Shown here: one piece after another, positions 1 to 7,635 of the stretch
Layout of the letters: each line of letters opens with the position of its first letter
Numbering within the stretch: position 1 is the first letter of the stretch
Source of the DNA: Pseudomonas sp. MF4836
Lineage (GTDB): Bacteria; Pseudomonadota; Gammaproteobacteria; Pseudomonadales; Pseudomonadaceae
Length of the DNA stretch: 64,000 nucleotides
Direction of reading: 5' to 3'
Assembly (NCBI RefSeq): GCF_002018875.1
Contig: NZ_MVOL01000009.1
Span: 124,001-188,000 of the forward strand
Notes under the pieces: generated by a model
The model's input: only the letters and a program-made list of their open reading frames with translations
The model's database searches: none
Told to the model about the DNA's origin: nothing
Translations under genes and position numbers: made by a program

Positions 1-632
1 ATGGTCTCTGGCTTGTTGACGAAGTACGGGGACAGGTAGCCACGGTCGAACTGCATGCCTTCAACAACCGACAGTTCGTTTTCCAGGCCCGAGCCTTCTT
101 CAACGGTGATCACGCCTTCTTTACCGACTTTTTCCATGGCTTCGGCAATGATGTCGCCGATGGAGCTGTCGGAGTTGGCCGAGATGGTGCCGACCTGAGC
201 GATGGCCTTGGTGTCAGCGCAAGGCTTGGACAGGGCTTTGAGCTCTTTGACGATAGCGATGGTCGCTTTGTCGATACCGCGCTTGAGGTCCATTGGGTTC
301 ATGCCGGCAGCGACGGCTTTCAGGCCTTCGTTGACGATCGACTGAGCCAGAACGGTAGCGGTGGTGGTGCCGTCGCCTGCGTCATCGTTGGCACGGGAGG
401 CAACGTCTTTGACCAGCTGCGCGCCCATGTTTTCGAAGCGATCTTTCAGCTCGATTTCTTTGGCGACGGAAACGCCGTCCTTGGTGATGGTCGGAGCGCC
501 GAAGCTCTTCTCGATGATCACGTTACGGCCTTTCGGGCCCAGGGTCGCTTTTACTGCGTCAGCCAGGACGTTGACACCGGCGAGCATTTTCTTACGGGCG
601 GAATCGCCGAATTTAACTTCTTTAGCAGCCAT
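1..632 (-). CDS. groEL: Chaperonin GroEL, 60 kDa subunit (N-terminal part, cut by window edge)
   Basis: ATP-dependent cytosolic folding chaperone that forms the double seven-subunit ring capped by GroES. About 210 N-terminal residues are present. The protein starts MAAKEVKFGDSARKKML and carries the ATP-binding stretch LGPKGRNV and the catalytic-region motif GDGTTTATVLAQ, both invariant in group I chaperonins. The rest, including the Gly/Met-rich tail, lies beyond base 1. It follows groES by 49 bases on the same strand, the usual groES-groEL operon order. Identification is certain; only the 3' end is missing. Confidence 0.98.
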   Translation of the reverse strand, partial: MAAKEVKFGDSARKKMLAGVNVLADAVKATLGPKGRNVIIEKSFGAPTITKDGVSVAKEIELKDRFENMGAQLVKDVASRANDDAGDGTTTATVLAQSIVNEGLKAVAAGMNPMDLKRGIDKATIAIVKELKALSKPCADTKAIAQVGTISANSDSSIGDIIAEAMEKVGKEGVITVEEGSGLENELSVVEGMQFDRGYLSPYFVNKPET

Positions 633-681
633 GATCGATATTCCTTAAATACTTTGTAGTAACGGGAAAATGAGCGGGGAA

Positions 682-975
682 TCAGCCTTCGATAACAGCG
701 AGAATCTCGTTCTCAGCCATTACCAGCAGGTCTTCGCCGTCTACTTTCACAGTGTTGCTGCCGGAGTAAGGGCCGAACACAACCTTGTCACCCACTTTCA
801 CGGCCAGCGCACGTACTTCACCGTTGTCCAGCAAGCGGCCGGTACCGACAGCAAGGATTTCACCGCTGTTGGCTTTTTCGGCAGCCGAACCTGGCAGAAC
901 GATCCCGCCAGCGGTTTTCTTTTCTTCTTCGCTGCGACGGATGACGACGCGGTCATGCAGAGGACGAAGCTTCAT
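682..975 (-). CDS. groES: Co-chaperonin GroES, 10 kDa
   Basis: Heptameric lid of the GroEL folding chamber. The 97-residue protein has the family's usual length and begins MKLRPLHDRVVIRRSEEE. The mobile loop that docks on GroEL is seen around residues 17-32 (EEEKKTAGGIVLPGSA), and the C-terminal half ends in a beta strand with ILAVIEG. It is the first gene of the groESL operon, with a heat-shock type promoter about 140 bases upstream. An AGGAGA ribosome-binding site lies just before the ATG on the minus strand. Confidence 0.98.
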   Translation of the reverse strand: MKLRPLHDRVVIRRSEEEKKTAGGIVLPGSAAEKANSGEILAVGTGRLLDNGEVRALAVKVGDKVVFGPYSGSNTVKVDGEDLLVMAENEILAVIEG

Positions 976-1117
976 TGTCGATCTCTCCTAATTGTGGTTT
1001 TAAGCGGCCGGTGTGGATGCCGGCGGGTTAGCAAATCCGGCGTTGCCGGTTGCGACTCGACAAGCGAGCCGCGGAAGTCTGTCTGGCGTAACCACCAGAA
1101 ACCTTGCGGTGACCGTT

Positions 1118-1145
1118 ACATAAGGGCGCATAAGCTTATTACAAG
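1118..1145 (-). promoter_or_regulatory. Candidate sigma32 heat-shock promoter of groESL
   Basis: Read on the minus strand, CTTGTAA (1139-1145) and CCCTTATGT (1118-1126) are separated by 12 bases. They resemble the sigma32 elements CTTGAAA and CCCCATNT. The element lies upstream of groES with nothing else between them to transcribe. The match is by eye; spacing is slightly short. Confidence 0.55.
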
Positions 1146-1189
1146 GGCGGCCCAGTGAAATTTTTTTACTTTCCTGGCGCCGAAAACCA

Positions 1190-1214
1190 ACACGGCACCT
1201 TCAAGGTGCCGTGT
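1190..1214 (-). terminator. Hairpin terminator behind fxsA
   Basis: Nearly perfect inverted repeat ACACGGCACC...GGTGCCGTGT with a short loop. On the minus strand it is followed by TTGGTTTT. It lies 16 bases past the fxsA stop codon and isolates fxsA from the downstream groESL operon. Confidence 0.75.
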
Positions 1215-1229
1215 CGATGTGCGGTTGAA

Positions 1230-1706
1230 TCACGAATCGCGGTGCTCGAACTCGCCTTCGATCACATTCGGCTCACGCCCGACCGGACGCTGTGGCGCCG
1301 GACCGCCGCGAGCGGCGTGCATATCGTCGGCAAAGGCTCGCTGACGAATCGCCTGCTCCTCGGCCCGCTGGCGCATTTTATTGGCCAGCAAGCGACGAGT
1401 CAGGGGCAGCAGCATGATCAGGCCAAGCACGTCGCTGACGAAGCCCGGCAGGATCAGCAGGCCGCCGGCCAGGGCCATCATCAGGCCCTCGAGCATGGTC
1501 TGCGCGGGCAACTCGCCACGGTTCAGGCTTTCACGGGCCTTCAACGCCGTGGCCAGGCCTGCGACACGCAGCACCAGCACCCCCAACATCGAGCCGAGGA
1601 TAATCAGCAGCAACGCCGGGAAAAACCCGATGGCAGCACTGACTTTGACGAATACAAACAGCTCTAGCACCGGGAACAGCAGAAAGAGCAACAGAAAAGG
1701 GCGCAT
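1230..1706 (-). CDS. fxsA: FxsA family inner-membrane protein
   Basis: Small membrane protein of the FxsA (suppressor of F-plasmid exclusion of phage T7) family, 158 residues. The start at MRPFLLLFLLFPVLEL was chosen because an AGAGGAAA ribosome-binding site precedes it on the minus strand; a longer frame upstream has no such site. Hydrophobic segments lie at about residues 3-20, 25-45 and 70-95, and the C-terminus is a charged cytoplasmic tail ending EPNVIEGEFEHRDS. The molecular role is not well defined in the family. Placement directly upstream of groESL is common in Pseudomonas. Confidence 0.88.
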   Translation of the reverse strand: MRPFLLLFLLFPVLELFVFVKVSAAIGFFPALLLIILGSMLGVLVLRVAGLATALKARESLNRGELPAQTMLEGLMMALAGGLLILPGFVSDVLGLIMLLPLTRRLLANKMRQRAEEQAIRQRAFADDMHAARGGPAPQRPVGREPNVIEGEFEHRDS

Positions 1707-1772
1707 CAAGTGGTTTCCTCTACGGAAGAATGCCTTCCAATAGACCCTAGATGACGTCGCCAATTCGTGAAT

Positions 1773-2504
1773 TCAAGCGTCGGCGGTCGTATTTTTCGGC
1801 CATTGTTCAGCGTGGGCCAGGAAAACCAGGGCCTCGCGCACTTGTGTCGGCGTATTACACAGGCTTGGAAAGGGTAACCAGTACAGCGCCTGGCCGATAC
1901 GCAGGTGCATGCCCTCGGTGTCGACCCCGACCATGTGCGCGGGCGCGGTCCTGGGCAACCCGGCCAGGTCGACATAGTGGGCGATGGCTTTGCCATGGTC
2001 GCTGTTCATGTGCTCGACCATGCTGATTTCGCCCTTGCCGGCAAACGGGTTGGCCAGGGTCACCTGGTCGACCCAGTGGATCGCGCCGAAGCCACCGATA
2101 TAGCGATGGCGAACCGGCTTCAGGACCCAGAAATCAAAATCGTGGGCCTGATGGTAATTCTGCGATTCGGGGAAGTAGCGGTAGTAACGCTCGGCAGCGG
2201 CGTCGATGGCGGCGCTGTCTTCAAGCTTTTCGGCTTCGGCGAGGTAGGTCAGGCGCCCCACGGCCTGCACATCTTCAGCTTCGCGCTCGCCCACCAGCAA
2301 CGAGCACTTGGGGTCTTTCTGCAGGTTATGGGTGTGCTGGGCGATGCGGCTGATCAGGATCAGCGGCCGGCCCTGCTCGTCCAGGCAATAGGGCACCACC
2401 GAACCAAAGGGAAAACCGGGCATGGCCTTGGAGTGGGTCGACAATACGCCGCGGTATTCCTTGAGCAGTAGTTCTCGTGCATTCTTGGCAGCTTCAACGC
2501 TCAC
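1773..2504 (-). CDS. HugZ-like haem/FMN-binding split-barrel protein
   Basis: Protein of 243 residues with an N-terminal pyridoxamine 5'-phosphate oxidase-like split barrel (about residues 10-150; ISRIAQHTHNLQKDPKCSLL is the typical dimer-interface stretch) and a C-terminal DUF2470-type domain (about 160-240; VEHMNSDHGKAI is its signature). This two-domain layout is that of HugZ/HutZ-type haem utilisation proteins, but family members also include FMN-binding proteins of unknown substrate. No haem uptake genes are nearby, so haem degradation is not supported by context. It is a single gene between the SDR gene and fxsA. Confidence 0.8.
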   Translation of the reverse strand: MSVEAAKNARELLLKEYRGVLSTHSKAMPGFPFGSVVPYCLDEQGRPLILISRIAQHTHNLQKDPKCSLLVGEREAEDVQAVGRLTYLAEAEKLEDSAAIDAAAERYYRYFPESQNYHQAHDFDFWVLKPVRHRYIGGFGAIHWVDQVTLANPFAGKGEISMVEHMNSDHGKAIAHYVDLAGLPRTAPAHMVGVDTEGMHLRIGQALYWLPFPSLCNTPTQVREALVFLAHAEQWPKNTTADA

Positions 2505-2655
2505 TTTATGACTCCTTTTAACTAATCCGTCGAAAACGGACGGGCGCCTGGAGCAGTGTTCCAGTTACGCCATCGGGGCAATTCTCATCTGCAGCCAGGC
2601 CATGTCCGGCGCGGGGATTTCCCAAAGGAAAACCACTCTGACCTGCTAGCGGGAC

Positions 2656-3420
2656 ATGCGAATGCAACTCACTGACAAAGTAATCATTATCACTGGCGGT
2701 TGCCAGGGTCTGGGCCGCTCCATGGCCGAGTATTTCGCGGCCAAGGGCGCCCGGTTGGCGCTGGTCGACCTCAACCCGGAAAAACTCGATCAGGCGGTCG
2801 CCGCTTGTCGCGCGGCGGGTGTCGAGGCTCGCAGCTACCTGTGCAACGTGGCCAATGAAGAACAGGTGACGCACATGGTGGCCCAGGTCGCCGAGGACTT
2901 CGGAGCCATTCACGGCCTGATCAACAATGCGGGCATTCTGCGCGACGGCCTGCTGCTCAAGGTCAAGGACGGCGAAATGACCAAGATGAGTCTGGCCCAA
3001 TGGCAGGCGGTGATCGACGTCAACCTGACCGGGGTGTTCCTGTGCACTCGGGAAGTCGCGGCAAAAATGGTCGAGCTGAAAAACAGCGGCGTCATCATCA
3101 ATATTTCTTCTATCTCCCGTGCCGGCAACGTGGGCCAGACCAACTACTCGGCCGCCAAGGCCGGGGTCGCCGCGGCTACCGTGACCTGGGCCAAGGAACT
3201 GGCGCGCTACGGCATCCGAGTGGCGGGCATCGCACCCGGCTTTATCGAGACCGAAATGACCCTGGGCATGAAACCCGAAGCCCTGGAAAAAATGACCTCG
3301 GGCATTCCGCTCAAGCGCATGGGTAAACCGGAAGAAATCGCCCATTCGGCGGCTTACATCTTCGAAAACGACTATTACACCGGACGCATCCTTGAAATGG
3401 ATGGCGGCTTGCGGATCTGA
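2656..3420 (+). CDS. Short-chain dehydrogenase/reductase, FabG-like
   Basis: NAD(P)-dependent oxidoreductase of 254 residues with the full classical SDR signature: TGGCQGLG (cofactor glycine motif, residues about 12-19), NNAG near residue 91, and the catalytic Ser with YSAAK near residue 162. The C-terminal EMDGGLRI matches FabG-like members. The substrate is unknown; FabG-like SDRs reduce 3-oxoacyl thioesters, but this copy stands alone and is not in a fatty acid cluster. A second in-frame ATG two codons downstream (2662) could be the true start; neither has a strong ribosome-binding site. Confidence 0.88.
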   Translation: MRMQLTDKVIIITGGCQGLGRSMAEYFAAKGARLALVDLNPEKLDQAVAACRAAGVEARSYLCNVANEEQVTHMVAQVAEDFGAIHGLINNAGILRDGLLLKVKDGEMTKMSLAQWQAVIDVNLTGVFLCTREVAAKMVELKNSGVIINISSISRAGNVGQTNYSAAKAGVAAATVTWAKELARYGIRVAGIAPGFIETEMTLGMKPEALEKMTSGIPLKRMGKPEEIAHSAAYIFENDYYTGRILEMDGGLRI

Positions 3421-3478
3421 CTCCCCCCTGCCAGGCAGGCTCCTTATTCCACGGGAACCTGCGCTGGAGAGGGCTTCA

Positions 3479-4573
3479 TCAATCGTCGCTGATGGTGATA
3501 TTCGGCATCGCCGGTGCAGCGGCTTCCTGCAACACGATACGCGCACCAACGTGGCGCGCCAGTTCCTGGTAAACCATGGCGATCTGGCTGTCGGGCTCGG
3601 CGATCACCGTCGGCTTGCCACCGTCGGCCTGCTCGCGAATCAGCATCGACAACGGCAACGAGGCCAGCAGCTCGACATCGTATTGGCTGGCCAGCTTCTC
3701 GCCGCCGCCTTCACCGAACAGGTGCTCGGCGTGGCCGCAGTTGGAGCAAATGTGCACCGCCATGTTTTCGACGACGCCCAGCACCGGGATATTGACCTTG
3801 CGGAACATCTCCACGCCCTTGCGTGCGTCGAGCAGGGCCAGGTCCTGTGGCGTGGTGACGATCACCGCACCGGCCACCGGCACCTTCTGCGCCAGGGTCA
3901 GCTGGATATCACCGGTGCCTGGCGGCATGTCGATCACCAGGTAGTCGAGGTTGCCCCAGTCGGTCTGGGTCACCAGTTGCAACAATGCCCCGGAAACCAT
4001 CGGCCCGCGCCAGACCATCGGCGTGTTGTCGTCGGTAAGGAAGGCCATGGACATGACTTCGACCCCATGGGACTCGATCGGCACAAACCACTTCTGGTCC
4101 TTGATCTTCGGCCGAGTGCCTTCGGCGATGCCGAACATGATGCCCTGGCTCGGGCCGTAGATATCAGCATCGAGGATGCCGACCTTGGCGCCTTCGCGGG
4201 CCAGGGCCAGGGCCAGGTTGGCGGCGGTGGTGGATTTGCCCACACCGCCCTTGCCGGAGGCCACTGCGACCACGTTCTTGACGTTGGCCAGGCCCGGAAT
4301 CTGGGCCTGGGCCTTGTGCGCGGCGATCACGGTACTGATCTCGACCTTGGCGCTCGCCACGCCGTCCAGGCCTTCAATGGCCAGTTGCAGCATCTGCGCC
4401 CAGCCGCTCTTGAACAGATCGGCGGCATAGCCCATCTCGAGCTGGACCGACACACGGTCGCCCTGCACCTCGATAGCCCGCACGCAACCGGCGCTGACGG
4501 GGTCCTGATTCAAGTAAGGGTCGGTGTACTGGCGAAGTACGGCTTCCACCGCTGCGCGATTGACGGCGCTCAT
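3479..4573 (-). CDS. apbC: Iron-sulfur cluster carrier ApbC/Mrp (NBP35-type ATPase)
   Basis: Cytosolic P-loop ATPase that binds and transfers [4Fe-4S] clusters. The 364-residue protein has an N-terminal DUF59/MIP18-like domain (about 1-80), then the deviant Walker A GKGGVGKST near residue 108, DADIYGPSQ, and the paired CSNCGHAEH cysteines near residue 280 that hold the bridging cluster. The start MSAVNRAAVEAVL is preceded by GGAG; an upstream extension was rejected. It is divergent from metG, as in many pseudomonads. Confidence 0.93.
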   Translation of the reverse strand: MSAVNRAAVEAVLRQYTDPYLNQDPVSAGCVRAIEVQGDRVSVQLEMGYAADLFKSGWAQMLQLAIEGLDGVASAKVEISTVIAAHKAQAQIPGLANVKNVVAVASGKGGVGKSTTAANLALALAREGAKVGILDADIYGPSQGIMFGIAEGTRPKIKDQKWFVPIESHGVEVMSMAFLTDDNTPMVWRGPMVSGALLQLVTQTDWGNLDYLVIDMPPGTGDIQLTLAQKVPVAGAVIVTTPQDLALLDARKGVEMFRKVNIPVLGVVENMAVHICSNCGHAEHLFGEGGGEKLASQYDVELLASLPLSMLIREQADGGKPTVIAEPDSQIAMVYQELARHVGARIVLQEAAAPAMPNITISDD

Positions 4574-4632
4574 GGGCAACTCCGATAACAAGACTGGAAA
4601 AACAGGCGGCTATCCTACGCCGGACATACATG

Positions 4633-4657
4633 CGTGGCGAGGGAGCTTGCGCCCTCC
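4633..4657. repeat. Single REP element
   Basis: GCGTGGCGAGGGAGCTTGCG and the following CCTCC form the short imperfect palindrome typical of P. fluorescens REP sequences (GTGGCGAGGGAGC core). It lies alone in the apbC-metG divergent region. A related inverted pair occurs at 35230-35362. Confidence 0.75.
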
Positions 4658-4863
4658 GACCGGCAAAGTCGTTGCAACCGAACTGATTCGGTCAGTCTGG
4701 CAGCGCCACATCAACCGGCTCGGGGCGACTTCCCCCCAGCACAAGCCAGCGGCCCGGCTACGGTTTTTGTGAGCGCCGCACTTGGATACAGGCTCACGGG
4801 GTGAAAAATCCGCGCCGGCGCTTTATAGTGGCCGACCTCCGTTTCATCAAGTAGCCGAGCCCC

Positions 4864-6915
4864 ATGTCCGAGCCACGCAAGATCCTCGTCACCAGCGCCC
4901 TGCCCTATGCCAATGGTTCGATCCATCTTGGCCACATGCTGGAATACATCCAGACCGACATGTGGGTGCGCTTCCAGAAGCACCGCGGCAACCAATGCAT
5001 TTATGTCTGCGCCGACGACGCCCACGGTTCGGCGATCATGCTGCGCGCGGAAAAAGAAGGCATCACCCCGGAACAATTGATCGCCAACGTCCAGGCTGAA
5101 CACAGCGCCGACTTTGCCGACTTCCTGGTGGACTTCGATAACTTCCACTCCACTCACGCCGAAGAAAACCGTGAGCTGTCGAGCCAGATCTACCTGAAAC
5201 TGCGAGACGCCGGGCACATTGCCCAGCGCTCCATCACCCAGTATTTCGACCCGGAAAAGAAAATGTTCCTGGCCGACCGCTTCATCAAGGGCACCTGCCC
5301 GAAATGCGGCACCGAGGACCAGTACGGCGACAACTGCGAAAAATGCGGTGCGACCTACGCCCCTACCGACCTGAAGGATCCGAAGTCGGCGATCTCCGGC
5401 GCCACCCCGGTGCTTAAGGATTCCCAGCACTTCTTCTTCAAGCTGCCGGACTTCCAGGCAATGCTGCAAACCTGGACCCGCAGCGGCACCCTGCAGGACG
5501 CCGTGGCCAACAAGATCGCCGAGTGGCTGGACGCCGGCCTGCAACAGTGGGACATCTCCCGCGATGCGCCGTATTTCGGCTTCGAGATCCCGGACGAGCC
5601 CGGCAAGTACTTCTATGTCTGGCTGGACGCGCCGATCGGCTACATGGCCAGTTTCAAGAACCTGTGCGCCCGCCGTCCGGAACTGGATTTCGATGCGTTC
5701 TGGGCCAAGGATTCCAGCGCCGAGCTGTATCACTTCATCGGCAAGGACATCGTCAACTTCCACGCCCTGTTCTGGCCCGCCATGCTCGAAGGCGCCGGGT
5801 TCCGCAAGCCTACCGGCATCAACGTGCACGGCTACCTGACCGTCAACGGTCAGAAGATGTCCAAGTCCCGCGGCACCTTCGTCAAGGCCCGGACCTACCT
5901 CGACCACCTGTCGCCGGAATACCTGCGTTACTACTACGCGGCCAAGCTGAGCCGCGGGGTCGATGACCTGGACCTGAACCTCGAAGACTTCGTGCAGAAG
6001 GTCAACTCCGACCTGGTGGGCAAAGTCGTCAACATCGCCAGCCGTTGCGCCGGGTTCATCCACAAGGGCAACGCCGGGGTGCTGGTGGCGGGCAATGCCG
6101 CGCCGGAACTGACTGACGCTTTCCTGGCTGCCGCGCCGAGCATCGCCGAGGCCTATGAGGCCCGCGACTTTGCCCGAGCCATGCGTGAAATCATGGGCCT
6201 GGCCGACCGCGCCAACGCCTGGATCGCCGACAAGGCCCCCTGGTCACTGAACAAACAGGAAGGCAAGCAAGACGAAGTCCAGGCCATCTGCGCCCTGGGC
6301 ATCAACCTGTTCCGCCAACTGGTGATCTTCCTCAAGCCGGTGCTACCGCTGCTGGCCGCCGATGCAGAGGCCTTCCTCAACGTCGCGCCGCTGACCTGGA
6401 ATGACCACGCCACCCTGCTCAGCAACCATCAACTGAACGAGTTCAAACCGTTGATGACCCGCATCGACCCGGTAAAAGTGCAAGCCATGACCGACGCCTC
6501 CAAAGAAGACCTGACCGCCAGCGCCACCGACACCGGTGAAGCGGCACCTGCCGGCAACGGCGAGCTGGCCAAGGACCCACTGTCGCCGGAGATCGAGTTC
6601 GACGCCTTTGCCGCGGTCGATCTGCGCGTTGCCTTGATCCTCAAGGCCGAGGCCGTGGAAGGTGCTGACAAGCTGCTGCGCCTGACTCTGGATATCGGTG
6701 ATGAGCAGCGCAACGTGTTCTCCGGGATCAAGAGCGCCTACCCGGATCCGTCCAAGCTCGAAGGCCGCCTGACCATGATGATCGCCAACCTCAAGCCACG
6801 GAAAATGCGCTTCGGCATTTCCGAAGGCATGGTGATGGCCGCCGGCCCTGGCGGCGAAGAGATCTATCTGCTGAGCCCGGACAGCGGCGCCAAGCCTGGC
6901 CAGCGCATCAAGTAA
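4864..6915 (+). CDS. metG: Methionyl-tRNA synthetase
   Basis: Charges tRNA-Met and initiator tRNA. The 683-residue protein has the class I signature HLGH near residue 23, a zinc knuckle CPKCGTEDQYGDNCEKC at about 145-161, KMSKS near residue 332, the helical anticodon domain, and a C-terminal Trbp111-like tRNA-binding domain (about 580-683) joined by an Ala/Thr-rich linker. Length and domain order match the homodimeric E. coli type. It is followed by a strong terminator. Confidence 0.98.
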   Translation: MSEPRKILVTSALPYANGSIHLGHMLEYIQTDMWVRFQKHRGNQCIYVCADDAHGSAIMLRAEKEGITPEQLIANVQAEHSADFADFLVDFDNFHSTHAEENRELSSQIYLKLRDAGHIAQRSITQYFDPEKKMFLADRFIKGTCPKCGTEDQYGDNCEKCGATYAPTDLKDPKSAISGATPVLKDSQHFFFKLPDFQAMLQTWTRSGTLQDAVANKIAEWLDAGLQQWDISRDAPYFGFEIPDEPGKYFYVWLDAPIGYMASFKNLCARRPELDFDAFWAKDSSAELYHFIGKDIVNFHALFWPAMLEGAGFRKPTGINVHGYLTVNGQKMSKSRGTFVKARTYLDHLSPEYLRYYYAAKLSRGVDDLDLNLEDFVQKVNSDLVGKVVNIASRCAGFIHKGNAGVLVAGNAAPELTDAFLAAAPSIAEAYEARDFARAMREIMGLADRANAWIADKAPWSLNKQEGKQDEVQAICALGINLFRQLVIFLKPVLPLLAADAEAFLNVAPLTWNDHATLLSNHQLNEFKPLMTRIDPVKVQAMTDASKEDLTASATDTGEAAPAGNGELAKDPLSPEIEFDAFAAVDLRVALILKAEAVEGADKLLRLTLDIGDEQRNVFSGIKSAYPDPSKLEGRLTMMIANLKPRKMRFGISEGMVMAAGPGGEEIYLLSPDSGAKPGQRIK

Positions 6916-6932
6916 GCCCCCGCGCAGGCACG

Positions 6933-6966
6933 ATCCCCCCGCCACGCCTTTGCGTGACGGGGGGAT
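6933..6966 (+). terminator. Rho-independent terminator of metG
   Basis: ATCCCCCCGCCACGC pairs with GCGTGACGGGGGGAT, one mismatch, followed by TTTTC. It lies 17 bases past the metG stop and separates metG from the Rnf-like operon. Confidence 0.85.
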
Positions 6967-7047
6967 TTTCATATCTGGCCCGACCCTGCGCGCTGCCGGA
7001 TAATGCCTAACCTTTAGGCTACACGCCTGCCCTCACCGGCCACGTCC

Positions 7048-7635
7048 ATGACCGACATACTGCTCACGCTTATCAGCGCTGCCCTGATCAATAACCTGGT
7101 GTTGCACTGGCCACTGGGCGTCGATCCGCTGTTGCGCAGCCAACGTCCGGCGCCGGCGACTCGCCGTCAGGTGCATGCCCTCGGGCTGGCCACCACGTGC
7201 CTGATGCTGCTGTGCGGGGTGAGCGGGCATGTGCTGTATCAGGCGCTGCTGGTTCCGTTGCAGCTGACTTCACTCAAGCTCCTGGTGTTTCTGCCGCTCT
7301 GCGCCCTGCTGGTCAGCCCGCTGCTGAAGCTGCTGGCTCGTGCCCTGCCGCAACTGCCCTTCGACCACCTCTGGCCACTGTTGCTCGGCAACGCTGGCGT
7401 ACTTGGCCTGCTGCTCCTGGATGCCCAGGGCACTCAGGGTGTGGTGCATGCGGCCGCACTCGGCCTGGGCTCGGGCCTGGGTTTCTGGCTGGTGTTGAGC
7501 CTGTTCAACGACCTGCGCCAGCGCATTCTAGATAACGATGTGCCCCTGCCCTTTCGCGGCCTGCCGGTCGACCTGATCAGCGCCGGGCTGATGGCAGTGG
7601 CCTTTCTCGGCTTCAACGGACTGATCAAGACATGA
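7048..7635 (+). CDS. rnfA: RnfA/RsxA-like membrane subunit lacking the cluster cysteines
   Basis: Membrane protein of 195 residues, about six hydrophobic segments, co-linear with E. coli RsxA (INNLVL at 14-19, GLATT at 46-50, the C-terminal DVPLPFRG...LISAGLMAVAFLGF). RnfA and RnfE are the paired subunits of the Rnf/Rsx electron-transfer complex and normally share a membrane [2Fe-2S] cluster. Here the two conserved cysteines are replaced: position 26 (LGLCPF in E. coli, from memory) reads LGVDPL, and the TNCAVLG motif reads GNAGVLG at 114-120. Cysteines at 51, 56 and 85 are not at the family positions. First gene of a five-gene Rnf-like operon; its stop overlaps rnfB. Confidence 0.82.
   Translation: MTDILLTLISAALINNLVLHWPLGVDPLLRSQRPAPATRRQVHALGLATTCLMLLCGVSGHVLYQALLVPLQLTSLKLLVFLPLCALLVSPLLKLLARALPQLPFDHLWPLLLGNAGVLGLLLLDAQGTQGVVHAAALGLGSGLGFWLVLSLFNDLRQRILDNDVPLPFRGLPVDLISAGLMAVAFLGFNGLIKT

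Noticed and set aside
3392..4588. Open frame of 398 codons on the plus strand opposite apbC
   Set aside because: Shadow of apbC, which has an intact Walker A and cluster cysteines on the other strand.
4711..6063. Open frame of 450 codons on the minus strand opposite metG
   Set aside because: Shadow of metG; Val/Gly-rich with no domain signature.
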